From: Deltaproteobacteria bacterium
Lineage (GTDB): Bacteria > Desulfobacterota_D > UBA1144 > Nemesobacterales > N074bin48
Direction of reading: 5' to 3'
Length of the DNA: 6,041 nt
Assembly (NCBI GenBank): GCA_004356685.1
Contig: SMWS01000025.1
Span: forward strand, 1 to 6,041
The notes beneath the pieces are model-generated. The model ran no database searches and was not told the origin of the DNA. It was given only the letters and a program-made list of their open reading frames with translations. Below, piece after piece: positions 1 through 5,336 of the stretch; position 1 is the first letter of the stretch; every line of letters begins with the position of its first letter. A program made the translations under genes and the position numbers.

Positions 1-89
1 AAAAGAGATATTAAACCAAAGAGTACTATAAATATTACACCCACTGCTACACTGACCGGTTTTTGTATGGAAGCTTCAACTAATTTCAT
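1..89 (-). CDS. RND-family efflux permease, N-terminal fragment (runs off left edge)
   Basis: Reading leftward from an ATG at 89, the frame is open for 29 codons to the window edge and translates to a start MKLVEASIQKPVSV followed by a hydrophobic stretch (VAVGVIFIVLFGLISL). This is the classic opening of an RND (AcrB/CusA/MexB-like) inner-membrane transporter: a short cytoplasmic amphipathic helix, a xxPV motif, then transmembrane helix 1. The start codon overlaps the adaptor stop codon by one base (TGATG), which points to translational coupling in one operon. Such permeases use proton motive force to drive substrates out through the adaptor and a TolC-like outer-membrane channel. The substrate class (metal, drug or hydrophobe) cannot be told from 29 residues. 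The family call is good because motif and neighbour agree. The rest of the gene lies outside the window. Confidence 0.88.
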   Translation of the reverse strand, partial: MKLVEASIQKPVSVAVGVIFIVLFGLISL

Positions 90-1168
90 CAGGACTCTGA
101 AGACTTATCAATGCTGTTAATTACTTTTACAGGCTGATTTGGTCTCAGGCGTTCATTGCCTCTAATTACTACCTGCTGCCCTTTTGAGATTTGTCCGGTA
201 ACCTGAATCAGATCCTCAAAAGCAAAACCGGGAATAACCGGCACAGGCTGGGCAGAGCCATTATTAACTACATAAACCATCTTGTTTTTATTAAATTCGA
301 CTATCGCATCTTTTGGAACCAGTATTACAGGCTGTTCATTACCTATTAAGAATGATGCCCTTGCGACCATTCCGCTTTTGATTAAATAGTCCTTATTATC
401 CAAAATGATCCTTACAGGAAATGTTCTTGATTCACTGTCGGCCTGGGGAACTATTGAATCAACCTTCGCTTCAATCCTGATATCGGGGAGAGCATCAAAA
501 TTTACGATGACCCTGTCTTCAACCTTTAATTTGCCAATATAGTTTTCTGGTATGTTTATAACAATTTTCAATCTGTCTATTTCTATAAGTTCGAGTATTG
601 GCCCGCCCTCCTGAACCCACTGCCCAACCTCGGTATATTTTACAACTACATAACCGCTAAACGGCGCTTTAATGCTGGAAACAGAGAGGTTATATTCATC
701 CTGCTCAATCTGCGATTTTTGCTGAATAAGCCTTGCATACCAGGCATTTTTCTCTGACTCTGCATCCTGAAGTTCCTGTATTGATGCCACACCCTTATCG
801 TATAAATCCTTAACTCTTTTAAGGTTGTTTTTAGCAAGATTATATCTTGAAGCAGCTTCCTGTTTGGAGGCTTTAGCTTCCTTCAACTTTATCTCCAGGG
901 TACTGGTTTTAAATTCCACTAATACGTCGCCTTCTTTTACAAACTGTCCCTCATATACGAGGAATTTGCTAACAAGACCCTCAACTTCACTTGCTATAAC
1001 ACTTCTTTTGAAAGGAACAACATTTCCTACAAAACTCACAGGCCTTTTTAATACTTTTTCCTCAACCAGTGCAACTTCAACGGGTGTTGGAGGTGGAGCT
1101 TGAGAAAGAGAAATAGTTGTTGTGAGAAATAATAACAATATTGAATTGATAATTTTAGAACTATTCAT
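89..1168 (-). CDS. Efflux RND transporter periplasmic adaptor (membrane fusion protein)
   Basis: This 359-residue protein has the order expected of a periplasmic adaptor that bridges an RND pump to an outer-membrane channel. A Sec signal peptide covers about 1-24 (hydrophobic core ILLLFLTTTI, likely cleavage after SLSQA). A first half-lipoyl segment lies at about 58-88 (VEGLVSKFLVYEGQFVKEGD). A charged alpha-helical hairpin lies at about 90-164. The second lipoyl half is at about 165-197 (IKAPFSGYV...VGQWVQEGGP), a beta-barrel at about 198-275, and a membrane-proximal domain at about 280-350. No cysteine is present, so it is not a lipoprotein and is probably held by the pump alone. Length is normal for the family. 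The permease gene follows at once with a one-base overlap. No Shine-Dalgarno site precedes the ATG; instead a TATAAT box sits 8 bases upstream. Function class is secure; substrate is unknown. Confidence 0.93.
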   Translation of the reverse strand: MNSSKIINSILLLFLTTTISLSQAPPPTPVEVALVEEKVLKRPVSFVGNVVPFKRSVIASEVEGLVSKFLVYEGQFVKEGDVLVEFKTSTLEIKLKEAKASKQEAASRYNLAKNNLKRVKDLYDKGVASIQELQDAESEKNAWYARLIQQKSQIEQDEYNLSVSSIKAPFSGYVVVKYTEVGQWVQEGGPILELIEIDRLKIVINIPENYIGKLKVEDRVIVNFDALPDIRIEAKVDSIVPQADSESRTFPVRIILDNKDYLIKSGMVARASFLIGNEQPVILVPKDAIVEFNKNKMVYVVNNGSAQPVPVIPGFAFEDLIQVTGQISKGQQVVIRGNERLRPNQPVKVINSIDKSSES

Positions 1169-1176
1169 TTATGTAT

Positions 1177-1182
1177 ATTATA
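1177..1182 (-). promoter_or_regulatory. Candidate -10 box for the efflux operon
   Basis: On the minus strand a perfect TATAAT lies 8 bases before the adaptor ATG at 1168. If it is used, transcription would begin at about the A of the ATG, giving a leaderless or nearly leaderless mRNA, which fits the absence of a Shine-Dalgarno site. No good -35 hexamer sits 16-18 bases upstream, and the surroundings are very AT-rich, so a chance match is quite possible. Confidence 0.3.
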
Positions 1183-1473
1183 AGAACTTATATTTTAATC
1201 CATATATTCTGACTTATCATTATTGAATTACTAATAATTACTCTATTTAGATTAATTATTGGCCTGAAAGATTTGATATTCTTATCGATTTATAATTAAA
1301 TGGCAATACAACTCCAATTAATCAAAACTCATGTCCGGCGAGCTTACTGCTTTAGGTACAAACAAAAAGGCTCTAATAACAAGTTTGCTTGCAATTAATA
1401 TTGAATCTAAACCTACTTTTTTTTATCTTAACAATTAAAAACGATATAAGAATCTACAAAAAAACAAATCACC

Positions 1474-1502
1474 TTGAAAAATCTGAAATTAGTTAGCATA
1501 CT
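1474..1502 (+). promoter_or_regulatory. Candidate promoter of trxA
   Basis: TTGAAA at 1474-1479 (five of six matches to TTGACA) is followed after exactly 17 bases by CATACT at 1497-1502 (four of six matches to TATAAT). This would start transcription near 1509 and give a leader of about 25 bases containing the strong ribosome binding site. The spacing is ideal but the -10 is mediocre. A second weak option is CATAAT at 1508-1513. Judged by eye only. Confidence 0.35.
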
Positions 1503-1522
1503 ACATGCATAATCGATAATAT

Positions 1523-1528
1523 AAGGAG
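1523..1528 (+). promoter_or_regulatory. Ribosome binding site of trxA
   Basis: A full AAGGAG sits six bases before the ATG at 1535. It fixes the start and shows that this organism uses canonical Shine-Dalgarno pairing. Confidence 0.85.
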
Positions 1529-1534
1529 AATTTA

Positions 1535-1867
1535 ATGGCAAGCGGCAACATAAATGTGTTCAGCGATGAAAATTTTGAAAATGAAGTTCTAAACAGTGAA
1601 ACCCCTGTTTTGGTTGATTTTTGGGCTCCCTGGTGCGGCCCCTGTAGAATTATTGCTCCTGTTGTTGAAGAACTTTCCGAGACTTATGAGGGAAAATTAA
1701 AAGTAGGAAAACTAAACGTAGATGACAATCAGAAAACAAGCATGAAGTTTGGTATTAGAAGTATCCCGACACTTCTGGTTTTCAAAGATGGAGAAGTTGC
1801 AGAGCAGATTATAGGCGCAGTTCCTAAAACAGAAATCGAAAGAGTCGTAATCAAAGTTATGGCTTAA
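1535..1867 (+). CDS. trxA: Thioredoxin
   Basis: A 110-residue, single-domain cytoplasmic thioredoxin that reduces protein disulfides using electrons passed on by thioredoxin reductase. The active-site motif WCGPC occupies residues 33-37 (cysteines C34 and C37), inside the signature VDFWAPWCGPCR. The buried aspartate that tunes the active site is D28. The cis-proline is P78 in the motif IRSIPTLLVFKDGE. There is no signal peptide or membrane segment, so it is a general cytosolic thioredoxin and not a periplasmic TlpA/ResA type. Length is normal. The start is fixed by an AAGGAG at six-base spacing. It is monocistronic by layout: the gene upstream is divergent, and speD downstream is convergent with only three bases between the stop codons. 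Several thioredoxin paralogues are common, so the trxA label is the family default. Confidence 0.96.
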   Translation: MASGNINVFSDENFENEVLNSETPVLVDFWAPWCGPCRIIAPVVEELSETYEGKLKVGKLNVDDNQKTSMKFGIRSIPTLLVFKDGEVAEQIIGAVPKTEIERVVIKVMA

Positions 1868-1870
1868 CAA

Positions 1871-2254
1871 TCAAATAGAAGAGTGCCCCGCAGCTTTTTC
1901 AATTTCTTCTATTTTACCCCTGTCAAGCTTAGTGTAATTGCTGTATTTACACTCTAGCTGCTGCTTTATATATTCATAAGCAATAAGTGGGTCTACTCTT
2001 GTTCCGCAGGTAAAAAAGTCCGCACCGGCATAGTTGTTTTCCGGCCATGTGTGAATAGCCAAATGTGATTCAGCAATAATTACTACCCCGCTTACACCCT
2101 GAGGGGAAAATTTGTGCAAAAAATTATTTAGTATTGTTGCTCCGGATTTTTTTGCAGCAGTTAACATTATCTCTTTAATAGCTTCAAGATCGTCCAATAT
2201 TACAGGATTACAGTCGTAGAGTTCAAAAATGAAATGCTGCCCTAAGCTTGCCAA
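1871..2254 (-). CDS. speD: S-adenosylmethionine decarboxylase proenzyme (pyruvoyl-dependent), TTG start
   Basis: This enzyme decarboxylates AdoMet to supply the aminopropyl group for spermidine synthesis. The chain is made as a proenzyme that cuts itself between Glu62 and Ser63 (motif AESHLAIHTWPE); the serine becomes the pyruvoyl cofactor. With a TTG start at 2254 the protein has 127 residues beginning MASLGQHFIFELYDC, and E62/S63, H68 and C83 (FFTCG) fall on the residue numbers I recall for the Thermotoga maritima class-1B enzyme. This start also has AGGAG eight bases upstream. The frame does extend to an ATG at 2308, but the extra 18 residues (hydrophobic, MYVVGFLFIALQL...) have no ribosome binding site and no counterpart in the family. 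No speE or other polyamine gene adjoins. It converges on trxA with a three-base gap and is divergent from clpB. Confidence 0.93.
   Translation of the reverse strand: MASLGQHFIFELYDCNPVILDDLEAIKEIMLTAAKKSGATILNNFLHKFSPQGVSGVVIIAESHLAIHTWPENNYAGADFFTCGTRVDPLIAYEYIKQQLECKYSNYTKLDRGKIEEIEKAAGHSSI
1873..1914. terminator. Inverted repeat shared by the trxA and speD 3' ends, possible bidirectional terminator
   Basis: AAATAGAAGA at 1873-1882 is the exact reverse complement of TCTTCTATTT at 1905-1914, a 10-bp perfect stem with a 22-base loop. It starts six bases after the trxA stop codon and lies wholly inside the last codons and stop of speD. For trxA transcripts the 3' arm ends in a four-T stretch. 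For speD transcripts the other arm ends in TTCTATTTG. The stem is AT-rich, the loop is long and the U-tracts are short, so termination would be weak. Its place between two convergent stops is what a shared terminator would require. Confidence 0.4.
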
Positions 2255-2262
2255 TTCTTTTT

Positions 2263-2267
2263 CTCCT
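2263..2267 (-). promoter_or_regulatory. Ribosome binding site that decides the speD start
   Basis: Reading leftward, AAAAGGAGAA places AGGAG eight bases before TTG at 2254-2252. It lies inside the longer reading frame that begins at 2308, so it would have no purpose if translation began there. Confidence 0.8.
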
Positions 2268-2313
2268 TTTAATTGTAATGCTATAAATAAAAAACCGACA
2301 ACATACAAGTGAA

Positions 2314-2319
2314 AGTATA
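2314..2319 (-). promoter_or_regulatory. Candidate -10 box for speD
   Basis: TATACT on the minus strand would start transcription near 2307, downstream of the ATG at 2308 and about 50 bases before the TTG start. This agrees with the shorter speD. No good -35 is seen at standard spacing, so the site is tentative. Confidence 0.25.
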
Positions 2320-2389
2320 AAAGTCAAAATTCACAAAATAATAATATTACCATTTTAATATCGTTTGAATATATAAAGGTTTTTTAGTC

Positions 2390-2417
2390 TTGAAATCAAA
2401 CTTTTCATTAATATCTT
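2390..2417 (+). promoter_or_regulatory. Candidate promoter of clpB
   Basis: TTGAAA at 2390-2395 (preceded by C, giving CTTGAAA) is followed after 16 bases by TATCTT at 2412-2417, which would put the transcript start near 2424 and a leader of about 26 bases before the ATG. I do not see a CIRCE (HrcA) inverted repeat or the CCCCAT-type -10 of sigma-32 at proper spacing, so heat control cannot be read from the sequence. The region is AT-rich and the match modest. Confidence 0.3.
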
Positions 2418-2437
2418 AAGAATAATGGTATTAAATC

Positions 2438-2443
2438 AGGGAG
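2438..2443 (+). promoter_or_regulatory. Ribosome binding site of clpB
   Basis: AGGGAG lies six bases before the ATG at 2450 and supports that start, which also yields the normal ClpB N-terminus (MKFDKLTIKAQEAL). Confidence 0.75.
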
Positions 2444-2449
2444 ATAAAA

Positions 2450-5050
2450 ATGAAATTTGATAAATTAACAATAAAAGCACAAGAGGCATTAAACGAAGCC
2501 CAAACACTTGCTCAAGATCAAAGCAATCAGGTTATAGACATTGCCCATGTTTTATTTGTCTTACTCTCCGATGGGGGAATTCCCAATGAAGTTATTTCTA
2601 AATTAGGGGCAAACGTTCAATCAATAAAAGACATTTCTGAAAAGCAATATAAATCTCTTCCAAAAGTAGAGGGGGCAGAAGATCAGATTTATGTAAGTAA
2701 AGAACTTAGCCAGGCGCTAAGAACTGCAGAAAAAGAGGCAAAGTCTTTAGGAGATGAATATATAAGCACTGAACATCTGCTCATAGGAATAGTTCACAAT
2801 TGCACAGGTGAACTTAAAAATGCTCTAAAAAATGGAGACATTACCAGAGACAATATTTTAAAAGCACTGAAAGAAGTTAGGGGAAATCAGCCTGTGACCA
2901 GTCAGAACCCTGAAGACACAATGCAGTCCTTAAAACAGTTCGGAATAGATTTCACCGAGCTTGCAAAACAGGGAAAGGTTGACCCGGTTATTGGAAGGGA
3001 CGAGGAAATTAGAAGAGTTATACAGGTACTTTCAAGGAGAACTAAAAACAATCCTGTACTTATCGGTGAACCCGGTGTTGGTAAAACTGCCATTGTAGAG
3101 GGTCTTGCACAAAGGATTGTTAACGGAGATGTACCCGAAGGGTTAAAAAACAAAAAACTTATCGCTCTGGATATAGGTTCTATTATTGCCGGTGCTAAAT
3201 ACAGGGGTCAGTTTGAGGAAAGATTAAAAGCAGTATTAAAAGAGGTTACTGAATCAGAAGGTGAAATAATCCTTTTTATCGATGAAATCCATACTGTAGT
3301 TGGTGCAGGTGCAGCAGAGGGGGCAATGGATGCATCAAATATGTTAAAGCCGGCACTTGCCAGAGGAGAGCTCCACTGTATTGGTGCTACAACACTGGAT
3401 GAATTCAGAAAACACATTGAAAAAGACGCAGCTTTAGAAAGGAGATTCCAGCAGGTATTTGTGGGAGAGCCGTCTGTAGAAGAAGCAATTTCGATCTTAA
3501 GAGGACTGAAAGAAAAATATGAAGTACATCATGGTGTTAAGATAAAAGATGATGCGCTTATTGCAGCAGGTGTTTTATCCAACAGGTATATCACGGCAAG
3601 ATTTTTACCTGATAAAGCGGTCGATCTAATAGACGAAGCTGCTGCCAGGCTTAAAATAGAAATTGATTCAATGCCTACCGAGATTGATGAGCTTAACAGG
3701 AAGATCATACAGCTTGAGATTGAAAAGCAGGCCCTGGCAAAGGAAAAAGACAACTCATCAAAAGAGAAACTTAAAAATATCGAAAGAGACATGGCTAATC
3801 TCAATGAGGAAGTGTCAGGATTGAAGGCTCACTGGCAAAGAGAAAAGGATCACATATCTGAAATAAGAAAAACAAAAGAGGAAATAGAAAATGTAAAAGT
3901 AGAAGCTGAAAAAGCTCAAAGGAGTGGTGATCTCTCTAATGCATCAGAACTTCTTTATGGAAAATTACCAGACTTAAACGAGAGATTAGAAAAACTAAAT
4001 GCAGAACTTGTAGATATTCAGAAAAGCAGCAAGATGCTGAAAGAAGAAGTAGACGCCGAGGACATTGCTCAGATTGTTGCAAAGTGGACAGGAATACCCG
4101 TATCAAGTCTGTTGGAAGGCGAAGTCGAAAAACTTATAAAGATGGAAGACCGACTGGCAAAAAGAGTTGTCGGCCAGAATGATGCTATAAAAGCAGTTTC
4201 AGATGCACTAAGGCGTTCACGTTCCGGTCTTTCCGATCCAAACAGACCGATAGGCTCGTTCATATTCTTGGGTCCTACGGGTGTAGGTAAAACAGAGCTT
4301 GCAAAGGCGCTTGCAGAGTTTATGTTTGACGATGATAGTGCCATGGTCAGGATCGATATGAGTGAATATATGGAAAAGCACACAGTTTCAAGATTAATAG
4401 GCGCTCCTCCCGGATACGTTGGCTATGAAGAAGGCGGACAGTTATCAGAAGCTGTAAGGAGAAGACCGTACTCGGTGATACTCTTTGACGAAATTGAAAA
4501 AGCTCACAGTGATGTCTTCAACGTACTACTGCAGATATTGGATGACGGAAGGCTTACAGATGGTCAGGGAAGGACTGTAGACTTCAGAAACACTGTAATT
4601 ATTATGACTTCTAATCTTGGAAGCCAGTACATTTCTGAAAATATAAAAGACGAAAAACTACTTGAAGAAAACATTATGGAGGTAGTTAAGTCTACTTTCA
4701 GACCCGAGTTCTTAAACAGGATAGATGAAATCATAATCTACAAACCACTGACAAAGGATCACATTAAAGAAATTGTAGATATCCAGATAAATTTCTTAAG
4801 AAAAAGATTAGAAGATAAGAAAATGGATATTGAGCTTTCTGAAAAAGCTAAGGAAGCTCTTGCAGAGCAGGGATATGACCCGGTATATGGTGTACGCCCG
4901 CTAAAAAGGACTATACAAAGACTCATACAAAATCCTCTTGCAACTGAGCTGTTAAAAGGGCAGTACAAAGAAGGCGATCTGATATTAGTAGACGTAGATA
5001 GAAATAATGAATTCACTTTTAATAAGAAACAGAGCAAGAAGGCTGCGTGA
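2450..5050 (+). CDS. clpB: ATP-dependent protein disaggregase ClpB (Hsp100)
   Basis: A complete 866-residue hexameric AAA+ chaperone that threads aggregated proteins through its pore and works with DnaK/DnaJ/GrpE in the cytoplasm. The Clp N-domain (two repeats) spans about 1-145. The first ATPase domain has Walker A GEPGVGKT at 206-213 (K212), pore-loop Tyr251 in GAKYRG, Walker B with D278/E279 in LFIDEIHT, and arginine fingers R331/R332. A long charged coiled coil at about 410-525 is the M-domain that marks ClpB and excludes ClpA/ClpC. The second ATPase domain has Walker A GPTGVGKT at 608-615, pore-loop Tyr656 in GYVGYEEGG, Walker B FDEIEKAH with D680/E681, and sensor-2 GVRPLKR near the end. 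No IGF/IGL ClpP-docking loop was noticed. All key residues are intact. It stands first on its strand; an RHH gene follows after 54 bases. Confidence 0.98.
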   Translation: MKFDKLTIKAQEALNEAQTLAQDQSNQVIDIAHVLFVLLSDGGIPNEVISKLGANVQSIKDISEKQYKSLPKVEGAEDQIYVSKELSQALRTAEKEAKSLGDEYISTEHLLIGIVHNCTGELKNALKNGDITRDNILKALKEVRGNQPVTSQNPEDTMQSLKQFGIDFTELAKQGKVDPVIGRDEEIRRVIQVLSRRTKNNPVLIGEPGVGKTAIVEGLAQRIVNGDVPEGLKNKKLIALDIGSIIAGAKYRGQFEERLKAVLKEVTESEGEIILFIDEIHTVVGAGAAEGAMDASNMLKPALARGELHCIGATTLDEFRKHIEKDAALERRFQQVFVGEPSVEEAISILRGLKEKYEVHHGVKIKDDALIAAGVLSNRYITARFLPDKAVDLIDEAAARLKIEIDSMPTEIDELNRKIIQLEIEKQALAKEKDNSSKEKLKNIERDMANLNEEVSGLKAHWQREKDHISEIRKTKEEIENVKVEAEKAQRSGDLSNASELLYGKLPDLNERLEKLNAELVDIQKSSKMLKEEVDAEDIAQIVAKWTGIPVSSLLEGEVEKLIKMEDRLAKRVVGQNDAIKAVSDALRRSRSGLSDPNRPIGSFIFLGPTGVGKTELAKALAEFMFDDDSAMVRIDMSEYMEKHTVSRLIGAPPGYVGYEEGGQLSEAVRRRPYSVILFDEIEKAHSDVFNVLLQILDDGRLTDGQGRTVDFRNTVIIMTSNLGSQYISENIKDEKLLEENIMEVVKSTFRPEFLNRIDEIIIYKPLTKDHIKEIVDIQINFLRKRLEDKKMDIELSEKAKEALAEQGYDPVYGVRPLKRTIQRLIQNPLATELLKGQYKEGDLILVDVDRNNEFTFNKKQSKKAA

Positions 5051-5062
5051 CTTCTTATTTTT
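5036..5062 (+). terminator. Weak candidate terminator at the clpB 3' end
   Basis: AAGAAG (5036-5041) pairs with CTTCTT (5051-5056) around a nine-base loop that contains the clpB stop codon; an A and a run of five T (5058-5062) follow. The six-pair stem is AT-rich and therefore weak, so read-through into the RHH gene is likely. The location and T-run are right for a terminator, but stability is doubtful. Confidence 0.3.
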
Positions 5063-5104
5063 AATGCTTTGACTCATACTAAGGTGCAAATTGATTAAAA
5101 TAAT

Positions 5105-5335
5105 ATGAAAATCAATATCTCAGTTTCACTTTCAAAAGATTTATTACAAGAAATAAAGCAAAGGTCAAAAAATTATATTAATCGTTCTGCATTTATTGAG
5201 TCCGCGATTAATTATTACCTTAAAGAAATAAGAAATTCGGAAAAGAATAACAATGATCTTGATATTATCAACAAGCATGCAAGGCGACTAAATAAAGAAG
5301 CTTTAGATGTATTGTCTTACCAGGGTTTTACTTAA
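5105..5335 (+). CDS. Ribbon-helix-helix (CopG/MetJ-Arc type) protein, antitoxin-like, without adjacent toxin
   Basis: A 76-residue protein with the ribbon-helix-helix fold of DNA-binding antitoxins and repressors. A short N-terminal beta strand (INISVSL, residues 3-9) is followed by helix A (about 10-23, SKDLLQEIKQRSKN), a turn, and helix B (about 26-42, NRSAFIESAINYYLKEI). The RSAFIESAI stretch is typical of the family. The tail, residues 55-73 (INKHARRLNKEALDVLSYQ), resembles the toxin-binding tails of RHH antitoxins that I recall paired with MazF/PemK ribonucleases. No toxin follows: pyrF begins one base past the stop codon on the other strand, and clpB lies upstream. No strong Shine-Dalgarno site precedes the ATG (AAGGTG is 18 bases away), and an in-frame stop at 5096 rules out a longer protein. 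It could be an orphan antitoxin, a recruited repressor, or a trans-acting partner of a distant toxin. Fold is confident; role is open. Confidence 0.8.
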   Translation: MKINISVSLSKDLLQEIKQRSKNYINRSAFIESAINYYLKEIRNSEKNNNDLDIINKHARRLNKEALDVLSYQGFT

Positions 5336-5336
5336 T

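Larger units (their letters stand above)
1169..1534. other. Divergent intergenic region between efflux operon and trxA
   Basis: These 366 bases separate two genes that are read away from each other. Most of the stretch is very AT-rich with many stop codons and no convincing gene. Within it, 1331-1359 is about half G+C and stands out; an eight-T run follows at 1417-1424. The trxA promoter candidate and ribosome binding site occupy the right end, and the efflux -10 candidate the left end. I see no tRNA, no clear operator palindrome and no known riboswitch. A 35-codon ORF at 1331-1438 lacks a ribosome binding site and is not called. Confidence 0.6.

Noticed and set aside
646..837. Minus-strand 63-codon frame inside the adaptor gene
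   Set aside because: It is an out-of-frame shadow in the same strand with low-complexity, unrecognisable sequence.
825..1103. Plus-strand 92-codon frame opposite the efflux adaptor
   Set aside because: It is antisense to a well-supported gene and has no motif or ribosome binding site. The same applies to the minus-strand frames within clpB (2902-3153, 3208-3417, 3529-3804, 4069-4383, 4759-5037).
1331..1438. 35-codon plus-strand ORF starting MSGELTALGTNKK in the trxA upstream region
   Set aside because: No ribosome binding site precedes it, the protein has no recognisable motif, and it ends in an AT-rich stretch. Kept only as part of the intergenic description.
2255..2308. N-terminal extension of speD from the ATG at 2308, which looks like a short hydrophobic segment
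   Set aside because: No ribosome binding site; it contains the ribosome binding site of the TTG start; family numbering fits only the shorter protein.
2348..2430. TACCATT at 2348-2354 and AATGGTA at 2424-2430 as an inverted operator pair before clpB
   Set aside because: Seven-base match 69 bases apart in AT-rich DNA; expected by chance and no family match such as CIRCE.
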